DNA from: Phytophthora sp. 'mugwort'
Taxonomy: Eukaryota; Oomycota; Peronosporomycetes; Peronosporales; Peronosporaceae
Assembly: GCA_033558025.1 (NCBI GenBank)
Contig: JAUCEF010000012.1
Span: 2,914,001-2,978,000, forward strand
Length of the DNA: 64,000 nucleotides
Direction of reading: 5' to 3'
The position numbers were made by a program, and so were the translations under genes. A model generated the notes under the pieces. The model saw only the letters and a program-made list of their open reading frames with translations. It made no database searches and was not told where the DNA came from. The stretch's first letter is position 1; every line of letters starts with the position of its first letter. This document shows positions 52,618-62,487 of the stretch, piece after piece.

Positions 52618-54141
52618 ATGGGCGAGTTTGAAACGGAGGCGATCCGTTGGACGGTGAAAGATGAATGGGTCCTCGAGTTGCCGCGAGAGCTACCTCCGCC
52701 GAGATTAGAACTGACAATGGAAAAAGAACGATTATGGCCGACTTATTGCTGGTGCAACAAACCGTGGATAGTGGATAAGGAGGTGCGAATGCTACATAGC
52801 AAGAAGTTCGACAAAATAAGGGTCTGATCGATAGCTGACTAAACATCAGCGCACCGGAAAACGGACATATTCGATCAAGATACCAGCAGCCAGCGATACA
52901 GCGCACTAGCAGCCACACTGAGACGATGGGCGCTGGCGATTCTGATGAATTCGCCCGCCATGGAACCAAGGGGGGGGGCTATAGATCAGCAGGGAGATAC
53001 AGATACGCCATCCAACACAATTACAGTACAGCTATACATGGGAAGTAGCCGAGGAAGGAAAGTGATGGAACGATGGTGGGATCCCAAAGAAGCCATCAAA
53101 GTACTATCGAGGTACAGCAGTTGAGTGATGGAATACATTGGAGTGTATGGGCGACAGTGGCGAAGGACAATGAGACGGCAGCAGACAGACAGAAACTTCA
53201 GAAATATCAGCATAACTGGAGTATCGTCTTCTACGCACATCCGCTGATTCACGGCGTTCCCTTGGAGTGTACCCGAAAATATCGGCAACAAACAATGTAG
53301 GGGTTACTTTGAAAAAGCAGCCATTCAAGAGGTTCAAAGGTGACGGCGGGGCGCTAGACAAGTTCCTCAGCAGACTGACAGAAGGAGCGCGGACCAGCGA
53401 GTCGCAAGCGGCGGCGATGCAGCAAACACCGACGCAGATCTGGGCTCACAACAACGAATCGACGGAATACCAAGTATGGGTCACGTATCGAAAAAAAAAA
53501 ACTCGGTGCGGCAACTCAATCTCTACCACGAAGGCAGGCGTCTCGACAATAGGTGTCGGAAACTGCGAGAGTGCAAGGGCACCAAAGAGACGATGGAATA
53601 TATATTCTGGGAGTGCAAGTGTGCTTAGGCATCCTGGCAGCAACTCATTCGGTAGTTGACAGGAGAGAGATGGGATATCGGGAATCTCACAGGATTCAGG
53701 CCCAACTGTGCCAACAAAAAGGCACCAAACCTGTCCAAAAGAACCAAGGGGCGCATCAGCAGCACCTACCCAGACGAAGTGAAGGAGTTTACGGCAGAAT
53801 GGAAGAGGATATGGCACATATTGAGCAACATTTGTGTCACAAGCCTTTGGATCCAGAGAAACCGCGTAGTGTTTCAGCAGGAGGAAGGAACAGCGGAGCC
53901 AAGCGCAAAAGAATTCTGGACGATAGCGATGCGGCATTTGCGAGCACTCGTGAAGCGAGAACGAAGACGACCGGAGAAACAAACACAGGGGATACGATTG
54001 CTGCTCTGCCTCGAGAGATTGGAGGATCAACCAGGAGAGCAGTTACCAAAGATGACGAGCCCCGTACAACCACCGGACCCCAACATGGCAGCGGCGTTGC
54101 TAACCAGGCTTAGGAAGTATCAGACATCTGGTCGTCAATAA
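52618..54141 (+). pseudogene. LINE retroelement remnant, C-terminal region with zf-RVT
   Basis: Plus-strand frames with several stops and shifts resemble the 3' part of an oomycete LINE polyprotein. In order: TYCWCNKPWIVDK (about 52,740), RWWDPKEAIKVL (about 53,075), VWATVAKDN and SIVFYAHPLIHGVPLECTRK (53,140-53,275), VTLKKQPFKRFKGDGG and a Cys-rich zf-RVT block (CKGTKETMEYIFWECKC, about 53,570). It ends with an uninterrupted frame 53656-54141 containing AEWKRIWHILSNICVTSLW and FQQEE. The reverse-transcriptase core lies outside this remnant. It is 5'-truncated, as usual for LINE insertions, and ends about 30 bp before the duplicated polygalacturonase promoter. Confidence 0.75.
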
Positions 54142-54332
54142 GACCAAATAGAACAGTTTGCCTCTCTCTTAAAAGGTCCTTGAGGATCAGCGGCAAATCG
54201 AGCAGATGGTAGTGTGAGGGAGCTGTATTTGCGCAGGCCCTTGATGCTGAAACTCATGTTACTGCCTCAAGTCGTTTATTCCCTGGACTGAGGGGGCATT
54301 TGTAGGCTCAATCGATCCAGCTGGACTTCATT

Positions 54333-54348
54333 CTTCACTCTCCAAGTT
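54333..54348 (+). promoter_or_regulatory. Initiator-like element of pseudogene C
   Basis: CTTCACTCTCCAAGTT is the counterpart of CCTCACTATCCAAGTT at 61217 and resembles the oomycete initiator. It lies about 50 bp before the ATG. Confidence 0.55.
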
Positions 54349-54397
54349 GCCTCGGAAAGCACAACCGATTGAGCTCTAAGACATATACAGAACAGCC

Positions 54398-54541
54398 ATG
54401 AAGCTCCTCTCCACAGTACTCGCCGTTTTCGCACTCCTTGTGGCTACCACAGAGGGTTCCCCCATTCTTCGTCAAGCTGCTGAGGGCAAGAAGAGTAAGA
54501 CCAAATATCAGCCGACTGAAGCTCCGGAAGACCCGTCGTAG
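54398..54541 (+). pseudogene. Polygalacturonase pseudogene C, N-terminal stub
   Basis: Forty-seven codons starting MKLLSTVLAVFALLVATTEG, nearly identical to the intact gene at 61282, ending in TAG at 54539 where that gene has CAG (Gln). Homology is lost a few bases later, so no catalytic domain follows. The leader is still a good secretion signal, so a short secreted peptide could be made if the promoter works; this is inference. Confidence 0.9.
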
Positions 54542-55894
54542 CAAGATCCGGGCGCCCAGCCAAGTGTAGCAAGGCTAGTACTTATGGACTGATCCCATTA
54601 TGTGGTTGGTGTGTTAGCTTACCAAAACTGTGGATTAAGTAAAATCATCGTTGTGGAGTCACAGTACAGTAACATGTACGTACTGGGGGGTTCTGGGTTA
54701 AAGTAACTATGGAAGCCCTCTAATAGAAGCATACTGAGGGTTGACCCCCAATAGCCCCCCCCCCCCCCCCCCCCTCCCCCCCCCGAGTCGTGGCAACGAG
54801 TCCGATAGCTGGGAATCTCGTTGCTGAGCTCCTGGAGCGGCCCTGCTTGGCAGGCACCCGCTCGGGTTTAACCCTCGCTACCGCCTTCTATTAAAAGCAT
54901 ACCCAATTAGGACCTATAAAGGGTTGTTGTTGTACAAAACGCGGACTCTAAACAAAATAACGAGATACATACAGTACATATATTATAAAAGCCACGTCTT
55001 CGTCTCATAGGCTCCGGACCGTCCGGTTCTCAACAACCTGATGGCCTGCACAATTCGTTAGATCGTGCGGCGAAAAATGGTCAACGTGCAGCAAAACGCA
55101 TATTTATCACCCTGACTCACCGTAGCTAGTGTTCTGGTACCTTCGAGCCTTACACTGTGGTTGTCTTCAATCTGGCTGTTCCAAGAGGAGCTTAATTTTC
55201 GTCTTACAGTAACGTTCCGTTACAATATTCACAGTCTTGATTTTCGACCGGAGCGTGATTGACAGCATACGTCTCGTTGCAGTTTTGACCTGCTCTAAGG
55301 CCGACTAGCAAAGAATTCTTAGGAGACGAGAGCCTGCTCCTGTTCAGATCTCAAGATCGTTCGCATGGACGTCACCAAAAGGACGGCGGCGTTCACATAC
55401 AGCGATGGCATTCGCGTCCGAGAGCGCGACTACCATTTTGTTGCTCCGTTCTGCGGTGAGGGCTAAATTAATGGTGGCGACCAGCAATAATCACGATAAA
55501 GCATTAATCCATTCTTGGAGGTCGAAGTAAATGCCTGAAGCATCAAAGCTGATGGCATCGTGACTCGTCATTGCAACTGGATTCCCTGAGGGGGTACAGG
55601 ACTTACACTTAATGCGTTTCTACATTAATAGCACAGCCCCCAAATTCGTTGAAAACACTTGTTTCAGTCGGTAGTAGGCCGCTGGGCTTGTTTTACCCGC
55701 ATACGACACAATGTGCACCGGTTTAGCACCAAAACGCCCCCCTCCGCGTGCATTAAGGGTCTTGCCAACGGATTTCGACGCGGACCTCGCGTTCGTTCGG
55801 ACAGCACAGCGAAGTAACAGTCCCTGGCTCAATAGCAACCATACCCTGTTCCGAAGAAACTCCTGTACCGCGACTTGATCCAGCTCAGAACAGA
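54542..55894. other. Intergenic with poly-C tract
   Basis: No gene recognised. It contains the homopolymer at 54755-54784 flanked by imperfect inverted repeats (about 54,718-54,746 and 54,866-54,897, both with TAATAGAAG and GAGGGTT), suggesting a small decayed element. The last 140 bp resemble the promoter of pseudogene D. Confidence 0.5.
54755..54784. repeat. Poly-C tract (C20-T-C9)
   Basis: Twenty C, one T, nine C. The complementary strand is a near-pure G run able to form a G-quadruplex. Such runs are prone to length error in replication and in sequencing. Confidence 0.95.
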
Positions 55895-55910
55895 CCTCAC
55901 TTTCCAATTT
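55895..55910 (+). promoter_or_regulatory. Oomycete initiator of polygalacturonase gene 1
   Basis: CCTCACTTTCCAATTT agrees with GCTCATTYYNCAWTTT at 14 of 16 positions and lies 47 bp before the ATG. The same element in the same place is found at 58254 (pseudogene D) and, weaker, at 61217 (gene 2). Confidence 0.75.
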
Positions 55911-55957
55911 ACCGCGCCCTCAACACACCCGACAGAGCTACACGCCTAGTATCTACG

Positions 55958-57094
55958 ATGAAGCTTCTCTCCGCCACGTTAGCTGCCTTCGCCCTCTTCG
56001 GTGCCACCGTCAACGGTTCGACCATGCTCCGCATGGAGGCTGAAGGCAAGGGCAAGGGCAAGGCCAAGACTGGTCTGCAGCAACAACAACAGAGTAGTAG
56101 CGGTTGCAACCTTAGTGGCACCTACAAGAAGGGTACCGATATCTCGTCGTGTGGAACTATCACTGTTGACTCGCTGACTGTGCCGGCTGGTGTCACGCTT
56201 GACTTGAGCGCAGCTAAGAATGGCGCCATCATTGAGTTCGTCGGGACCACCACTTTTGGCACGCAGAAGTGGGAAGGCCCTCTCGTGCGTGTTGGCGGAA
56301 CTGGCCTTAAGGTCAGGGGCACCGGCATCCTCGATGGCCAGGGAGCTTGGTACTGGAAGCAGGGCCAATCGATCAAGCGCCCGGTCTTCTTCAAGGTGCA
56401 GAACGTCATGGGCTCGACTATCTCGGGTTTCACCCTCAAGAACTCCCCCTTCCGTACATTTAGCATCGTTAACAGCAAGCAGACTACCCTGAGCGGTCTG
56501 ACGCTTGACTCAAAAGCTGGCAACGGTCTTGCGAAGAACACGGATGGCTTCGACTTGACCAAGAACGACCATATCACTATCACCGGTAACAAGATATACA
56601 ACCAGGACGACTGTCTCGCTATGCAGTCCAGCACTAACACCATCTTCAGCAAGAACTATTGCTGCGGTGGCCACGGTATCTCGATTGGTTCGCTCGGTGG
56701 TAATGCCGTCGACCAGTCGACTACGGTCCAGGGTCTCACTGTCGAAGATAACACGATCGAGGACAGCGATAACGGCATCCGTATTAAGACCATCATCGGA
56801 CTGAAGGGCCTGGTCACGGGCGTCGAGTACCTGAACAACCAGCTTTCGAACGTGAAGAACGCCATTGTCATGCACTCGGACTACAGCAAGTCGAAGGGTG
56901 GCTACACTGGCTCGGCTACCAGCCAGGTTAAGATCAGCGATGTGACTGTCTCGGGTCTAACTGGTTCGGCCACTAACCTGTACGACATTGTCGCCAACCC
57001 GAAGGTGGTATCGGGCTGGTCGTTCTCGGGTATTCAAGTAAGCGCCTCCAAGACTGGCAAGGCGGTGGGCCAGCCCAACAGCCTTAACGTGTAG
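55958..57094 (+). CDS. Secreted endopolygalacturonase (GH28), gene 1
   Basis: Intronless gene of 378 codons. Residues 1-20 are a signal peptide (MKLLSATLAAFALFGATVNG), then a short basic and Gln/Ser-rich linker to about 48. The catalytic right-handed beta-helix starts at CNLSGTYKKGTDISSC. GH28 catalytic motifs are all present: NTD at 194-196, QDD at 216-218, GGHG at 237-240 and RIK at 275-277. The enzyme hydrolyses alpha-1,4 bonds between galacturonic acid units in pectin outside the cell. Length and cysteine pattern fit oomycete polygalacturonases. The ATG follows the initiator by 47 bp and begins the leader directly. It shares promoter and sequence with pseudogene D 2.4 kb downstream, so the two are recent tandem duplicates. 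Endo rather than exo action is inferred from motif similarity. Confidence 0.95.
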   Translation: MKLLSATLAAFALFGATVNGSTMLRMEAEGKGKGKAKTGLQQQQQSSSGCNLSGTYKKGTDISSCGTITVDSLTVPAGVTLDLSAAKNGAIIEFVGTTTFGTQKWEGPLVRVGGTGLKVRGTGILDGQGAWYWKQGQSIKRPVFFKVQNVMGSTISGFTLKNSPFRTFSIVNSKQTTLSGLTLDSKAGNGLAKNTDGFDLTKNDHITITGNKIYNQDDCLAMQSSTNTIFSKNYCCGGHGISIGSLGGNAVDQSTTVQGLTVEDNTIEDSDNGIRIKTIIGLKGLVTGVEYLNNQLSNVKNAIVMHSDYSKSKGGYTGSATSQVKISDVTVSGLTGSATNLYDIVANPKVVSGWSFSGIQVSASKTGKAVGQPNSLNV

Positions 57095-58253
57095 ATCAGT
57101 CTCTTGTCTTGTAAATTGGCACCCATCGGGTCGACAGCAGGCCGATAGAGCGTAGGGACAGATAGCCAATACATAACTTTGATGTAAGTTTTGCTAGTGA
57201 TTGCTGGCTTTTTGATTTGAATGAGTCTAACTGTAAACTTGTCTATTGATACCAGACTAGTGACGTCCGGAACGTAAAACAACGCAACAGCTATACAGGA
57301 TAAGCTTTTTTGCTACTTCGAAGTATTAACCGTTTCTCATCCGTCGATTTAAACGTCATGATCGATAATTCTTTGCAAGCTTTCGAGCGTTCATTCGGTT
57401 GAAGAGCGAACTCAAGCTCTCGACAACACCGCGTAGATTACCTTCGTTTATATCAGTGATGTTGTCGGAAACAACGGTGTCACAGTACGCTTGAAAGGAC
57501 AGTGAACGACGAGTACAGAGCAAGACGATACGGTTGTCTGTCGGAACGAGGTCACGTTTTGCTAGTGGCTGTCGTTGAGTTACCCCCACCTGCTTTGTCC
57601 GAAACCTCAAAAATGATAATTCAGAGGCGGGCAAGACGCGGGGCAGATCATGGAGCACATTTAAATCAACGATATGAACGCATTGGCACACAAGGTGACA
57701 ATAGAGTAAGGCGCGCGACTACCATTACGTTGAGCGCGCCGATTAAGTGGCGACCAGATATTTAGTACCAGCAGAAACCTCTTATCGGCGCGGCTACACG
57801 GAATTCTTGCCCATACAATCGTCAAAGAAGACCGAAAATCGAGATGGAGCTACTGCACAGGTCGTACAGTATCGATTCATTGAGGTGGCTATCGTTGTGG
57901 ACTCCGCAGCCGTAGAGCTGTACATGTATTACTGCGGAGACAGCAGTGGCTGTGACATCGCCCACAGCTGCTCAGTTCGGGGAAACCACTTGTTAACTTG
58001 TCTAGAAGATTTCCGGCTCAGCATGCATTTAAATTGTTTTGATTTGCTCTCTGTTGGGATTTTGAATACAACTCAAGCAACGATAGCTTCGATACGAAGT
58101 GTGTCCGATCGAGCTAAGTGATCAGCTGCAACCCGATCCGTCTGGTTCTATACCCGTGCAACGATTGTAGACCTTTATGCGGTCCCTGGCTCAGTGCCAA
58201 CAATGACCCTGAAGAGACTCCTGTGGCACGGCTTGATCCAGTTCAACCACAGA
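57095..58253. other. Spacer between polygalacturonase gene 1 and pseudogene D
   Basis: No gene recognised. The last 140 bp are promoter sequence shared with gene 1. A block at 57971-57997 recurs before gene 2. An open frame at 57502-57765 (+) has no recognisable product. Confidence 0.5.
57971..57997 (+). promoter_or_regulatory. Conserved upstream block, copy before pseudogene D
   Basis: CTCAGTTCGGGGAAACCACT... matches CTCGGTTCAGGGGAAACACT... at 60904-60930 with few differences. The two lie about 346 and 378 bp upstream of their ATGs. It may be a shared regulatory site or simply leftover duplicated DNA. Confidence 0.4.
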
Positions 58254-58269
58254 CCTCACTTTCCAAATT
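58254..58269 (+). promoter_or_regulatory. Oomycete initiator of pseudogene D
   Basis: CCTCACTTTCCAAATT, same position and flanks as the initiator of gene 1 and again within 50 bp of the ATG. The promoter therefore survives although the coding region is dead. Confidence 0.7.
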
Positions 58270-58316
58270 GCCGCACCTTCGACACAACCGACAGAGCTAC
58301 ACGCCAAGCATCAACG

Positions 58317-59440
58317 ATGAAGCTTCTCTCCGCTACTTTCGCTGCCTTCGCCCTCTTCGCTGCTACCGTCCACGGTTCGCCCATGCTCCGTATGGAGGCC
58401 GAGGGCAAGAGCAAGACAGGTTAACAACAAGTACAGCAACAACCACAGAGTAGCACAAGCAGCAGTGGTTGCAACCTCAGTGGCACCTACAAGAAGGGCA
58501 CGGACATCTCGTCATGTAGCTCCGTGACGATCGGATCACTCACGGTGCCTGCTGGTGTCACATTGGACCAGAGCCAGGCTAAGACTGGTGCTACCATCAC
58601 TTTCACCGGTACCACGACCTTCGGCACGGCCAAGTGGCCTGGTCCGCTCGTGCTCCTTGGTGACAGCGGCCTCACAGTCGAGGGTTCCGGCACGCTCGAC
58701 GGCCAGGGTGCGTAGTATTGGAAGCAGGGTGAGTCGATCTCGCGCCCTGTTTTCTTCCGCCTCGAGAACGTCATGAACTCGACGCTCTCTGGTTTCACCC
58801 TCAAGAACTCCCCGTTCCGTACGTTTAGCCTCGTTATTTGCAAGCAGACTACCCTGAGCGGGCTGACGCTTGACTCAAAAGCTGGCAACGGTCTTGCGAA
58901 GAACAGGGATGGCTTCGACTTGACCAAGAACAACCATTTCACTATAAATGGTAACAAGATTTACAACCAGGACGACTGTCTCGCTATGAAGTCGAGTACC
59001 AGCACTATCTTCAGCAACAACCTCTGCTGTGGTGGCCACGCCCTCAGTGGTACTGCTGCCGACCATATCTACGGTTCAAGGTCTTACTGTCCAGGGGAAC
59101 ACCATTTAGGACAGTGACAATGGCATCCGTATCAAGACTATCATCGGTCTGAAGGGTCTCGTCTCGAATGTCAAGTACGTTGACAACCAGCTTTCAAACG
59201 CGAAGAACGCTATTGTCATGCACTCGGACTATAGCAAGTCAGAGGGAGGGTATACGGGTTCTCCTACCAGTGCTGTCTCAATTGAAGGCGCGACGATCTC
59301 GGGTCTTACGGGCTCGGCCACCAACCTGTATGACATTGTCGCCAACCCCAACATGGTCTCAGGCTGGACGTTCTCGGGTATTCATGTCAGTGCGTCCGTG
59401 ACCGGCAAGGCTGTCGGTCAACCCAACAGTCTTGCCGTAG
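58317..59440 (+). pseudogene. Polygalacturonase pseudogene D, recent and full-length
   Basis: Full-length copy close to gene 1, starting MKLLSATFAAFALFAATVHG. Defects: TAA in the linker at codon 36 (58422), TAG replacing the first Trp of the conserved GQGAWYW block (about 58,713), NTD changed to NRD at the catalytic site, a deleted and shifted stretch after CCGGHAL (about 59,035-59,110), and loss of the normal stop near 59,440. QDDC, RIKTIIG and the C-terminus are otherwise preserved. Multiple independent lesions exclude a single sequencing error. Confidence 0.93.
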
Positions 59441-61216
59441 AAAGTGGTAGAAACGTTTGTTCTCTTTGTCTTGTGAGCGAGTCCATAGAGCGTAGTCAAT
59501 ACGATAAATTGATGTACTTTTGTTTTTTAGACTCATGTTCTCGTCGCTTCCAGGGAGAATCAGCAGTGAGTTCCTACAAACATACATAAGCAGGTTTCTT
59601 AACCTGTTGACTCGGTCTGTCGGGGACAGCGTCAACAGGGCCAACTATATCATGGTTCAAGTTTTCTTTGCCAGCATCATCGTTTTTCCGGGGATGACGT
59701 CGTCGATCCGAAGCTGACTCAGCGCACATGTATAGCTGACAGCATTACTGTTGGTACCGCTCCATAAGCAGAAAACACGATAACTCGTCCCCTGACAAGT
59801 CAACGCCGCGTTTAGAGTAAAGCCACCTATAGCTCAAGTCTGAACCCCGGCAGCTAAATAAACGTGGCAGTATGCAATCGCGGTTACTATAAATTATATA
59901 GCCTATAATAGCAATACATGTACACAATTAATTGAGCTACAGTGCACGTACATTACCTATTCAAGCAACTACTGAATAGGTGTGTATGTCTTGAAAGTGT
60001 AGTCAAAGCACAATGGCCATCAATAAGTCCGGTGTCAAATCCCTCTGCATAGCCTGCATTGCCAAACCCCGAGCTTGTGATAGGATCCTCATGGTTTTCT
60101 CAATTCCTATCATAGGAATCCATCGAGAGCCGTGGGGCTACCACATAATGCCCAAATCAGCGTTGACCGTGAACTTGACGACGTGACTGACGTCTTCTTC
60201 TTGGCAATCTGATGGCAGGTACCTGTCGTGTCACTCGTACACATTTCGTAAGATCGTTCCACCACATGGCTATTGATAGTCGATTATACACTGTGCATAC
60301 AGTACACGTACAGTGTGTGTATAGCCAGCTCTGAATCAAAGTCTGATGGCAGATGTCAGTGCAGAGTCGAATCGAAAGGCCAACGGTATTTTACGACAGG
60401 AATTAACACTTAAAACTGGGGCGAAGACCAGCGAGGAAATGAACACTTAAAAGTGGCGTCAGCTCCGACCAATGCTTTCAAAACATTGGAATCAATCCCT
60501 AATAAAAACCGTACAATACTAGAAAGCGCTGTGCAGTGAATGCAGCCTGTCAGGCATTGAGCCGTCGCGAGTGTCGCGTGGTTGAGGCCTGTGCAAAGAT
60601 TGGAGTTTTGACCACCAGTCATCGATTTGTACATACAGTACATGAATAACGCTCATATTGACGGCACGAACACAAATGACTGCACGTACATCCATCGGTA
60701 CACTTGGTATCGCAGAGTATGCTGAGTGACCTCGTACAAATTCTCCATCCAGGAGCAGTCATTGCCTTCTCGATATCCTAGCGTCAACTACATGTAGACC
60801 AAAAATCGTCTTGAACACACTGTACTATGTTTTTCGGGATCGCGCTGGAGCGGCGGTTTGCGGGCATTTTGCCGCCATGAAGACGCAGCGGCAATTCCAG
60901 CCGCTCGGTTCAGGGGAAACACTTGTTTACTGTCGCATGGTTGGCAATCCGGGATATTGCTCGACCCTTTCGCTCTCGATTTGCTGACCGCCGTACAGCA
61001 GCGTTGACGCGGAGGTCTATCGATTAAAAAATGGTCACGTTTGTAAGGGGGTATTAAAAGTCCTTGAGGATCAGCGGCAAATCGAGCAGATGGCAGTGTG
61101 GGGGAGCTGTACTAGTGCAGGCCCGTGATGCTGAAACTCATGTTGTTGCCTCAAGTCGTTTACTCTCTGGACTGAGGGGGCATTCATAGGCTCAATCGAT
61201 CCAGCTGGACCTCATT
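59441..61216. other. Intergenic between pseudogene D and gene 2
   Basis: No gene recognised on either strand. ACATACAGTACATG/TGTACATG-type motifs are frequent (about 59,930, 60,300 and 60,640). A CTGATGGC...TTCGTAAGATCGT-like stretch (60,209-60,260) resembles 55,038-55,070, perhaps fragments of one old repeat. From about 61,048 the DNA is the promoter block shared with pseudogene C. Confidence 0.45.
60904..60930 (+). promoter_or_regulatory. Conserved upstream block, copy before gene 2
   Basis: Counterpart of 57971-57997. Conservation between otherwise dissimilar upstream regions hints at a function, but distance and count are too small to prove it. Confidence 0.4.
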
Positions 61217-61232
61217 CCTCACTATCCAAGTT
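61217..61232 (+). promoter_or_regulatory. Initiator-like element of polygalacturonase gene 2
   Basis: CCTCACTATCCAAGTT, a slightly diverged oomycete initiator, 49 bp before the ATG at 61282. Confidence 0.6.
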
Positions 61233-61281
61233 GCCTCGGCAAGCACAACCGACTGAGTTCCAACATACATACACCACAACA

Positions 61282-62487
61282 ATGAAGCTCCTCTCCACAG
61301 CACTCGCTGTTTTCGCACTCCTTGTGGCTACCACTGAGGGTTCTCCCATGCTTCGTCAAGCTGCTGCGGGCAAGAAGGGTAAGACCAAATATCAGCCGAC
61401 TGAGGCTCCAGAAAACCCGTCGCAGCAAGACCCAACGCAACAGGACGAGGAAGATCAGACGCAACAGCAGCAGCAACCGACGGCATCGGGCAAGGGCTGC
61501 ACCCTGACTGGCACGTACAAGAAGGGCACCGATATTTCGTCGTGCGGTACCATCACCGTTGACTCGCTGACTGTGCCGGCTGGTGTCACGCTTGACTTGA
61601 GCGCGGCCAAGAAGGGCGCCACCATCAAGTTCTTGGGGACCACCACTTTCGGCACGCAGAAGTGGGTTGGCCCTCTCGTGCGGGTCAGCGGAAGTGACCT
61701 GACGGTCACGGGCACCGGCACCCTCGATGGCCAGGGAGCTTGGTACTGGAAGCAGGGCCAATCGATCACGCGCCCGGTCTTCTTCAAGTTGCAGAACGTC
61801 ATGAGGTCGACGGTGTCGGACTTCACCATCAAGAACATGCCGTTCCGAACCTTCAGCATCGTTACGTGCAAGGACACGACCCTTAGAGGTCTCACGATTG
61901 ACTCTAGGGCCGGCAACGGCATTGCGAAGAACACAGACGGCTTTGGTTTGACCAAGAACGACCATATCACTATCACCGGCAACATAATTTACAACCAGGA
62001 CGACTGCCTCGCCATGCAATCGAGTACCAACACCGTCTTCAGCAAGAACTACTGCAGTGGCAGCCACGGTATCTCGATTGGTTCGCTCGGTGGTAATGCC
62101 GTCGACCAGTCTACCACGGTCGATGGTCTCACTGTCGAAGGTAACACGATCGTGGACAGCGACAATGGCCTTCGTATTAAGACTATTATCGGCCTCAAGG
62201 GCCGCGTGTCGAATGTGAAGTACGTCGACAATACGCTTTCGAACGTAAAGAACGCCGTCGTTATCCGCTGCGACTACAGCAAGGCGAAGGGTGGGTACAC
62301 GGGATCCCCCACCAGTCAGGTGCTTATCACCGATGTGACGGTCTCGGGCCTTGTGGGTACGGCGCAGAACCTGTACAGCATCAAGACGAACCCGACGTTC
62401 GTGTCAGACTGGACGTTCTCGGGGATTGAAGTGAGCGCGTCGGCGAAGGGCACGCTATCCGGCCTGCCTAATAACCTTGCCGTTTAG
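61282..62487 (+). CDS. Secreted endopolygalacturonase (GH28), gene 2
   Basis: Intronless gene of 401 codons. Residues 1-20 are the signal peptide (MKLLSTALAVFALLVATTEG). Residues about 38-70 form a Gln/Pro/Thr/acidic-rich linker with repeated QQ, longer than in gene 1. The beta-helix begins at CTLTGTYKKGTDISSC. Catalytic motifs are NTD at 217-219, QDD at 239-241, GSHG at 260-263 and RIK at 298-300, all consistent with active GH28; the residue after NTDGF is Gly rather than Asp. Predicted role is extracellular pectin cleavage. The ATG at 61282 is preferred because it starts the leader directly and matches the sister genes; the open frame extends a little further upstream. The promoter is duplicated at 54171-54397 in front of pseudogene C. 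Confidence 0.95.
   Translation: MKLLSTALAVFALLVATTEGSPMLRQAAAGKKGKTKYQPTEAPENPSQQDPTQQDEEDQTQQQQQPTASGKGCTLTGTYKKGTDISSCGTITVDSLTVPAGVTLDLSAAKKGATIKFLGTTTFGTQKWVGPLVRVSGSDLTVTGTGTLDGQGAWYWKQGQSITRPVFFKLQNVMRSTVSDFTIKNMPFRTFSIVTCKDTTLRGLTIDSRAGNGIAKNTDGFGLTKNDHITITGNIIYNQDDCLAMQSSTNTVFSKNYCSGSHGISIGSLGGNAVDQSTTVDGLTVEGNTIVDSDNGLRIKTIIGLKGRVSNVKYVDNTLSNVKNAVVIRCDYSKAKGGYTGSPTSQVLITDVTVSGLVGTAQNLYSIKTNPTFVSDWTFSGIEVSASAKGTLSGLPNNLAV

Larger units (their letters stand above)
54171..54545 (+). repeat. Duplicated polygalacturonase promoter and N-terminus block
   Basis: This 375-bp block is a close copy of about 61,048-61,437: promoter, leader, signal peptide and first linker codons of the intact downstream gene. 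Similarity begins at AGTCCTTGAGGATCAGCGGC-like sequence and stops abruptly after the nonsense codon of pseudogene C. Confidence 0.9.

Noticed and set aside
52472..52969. 165-codon minus-strand ORF
   Set aside because: Opposite strand of the LINE remnant, whose plus-strand motifs fit a known family; the ORF has no recognisable features.
55979..56875. Minus-strand ORFs within polygalacturonase gene 1
   Set aside because: Shadows of a gene with intact signal peptide and catalytic motifs on the plus strand.
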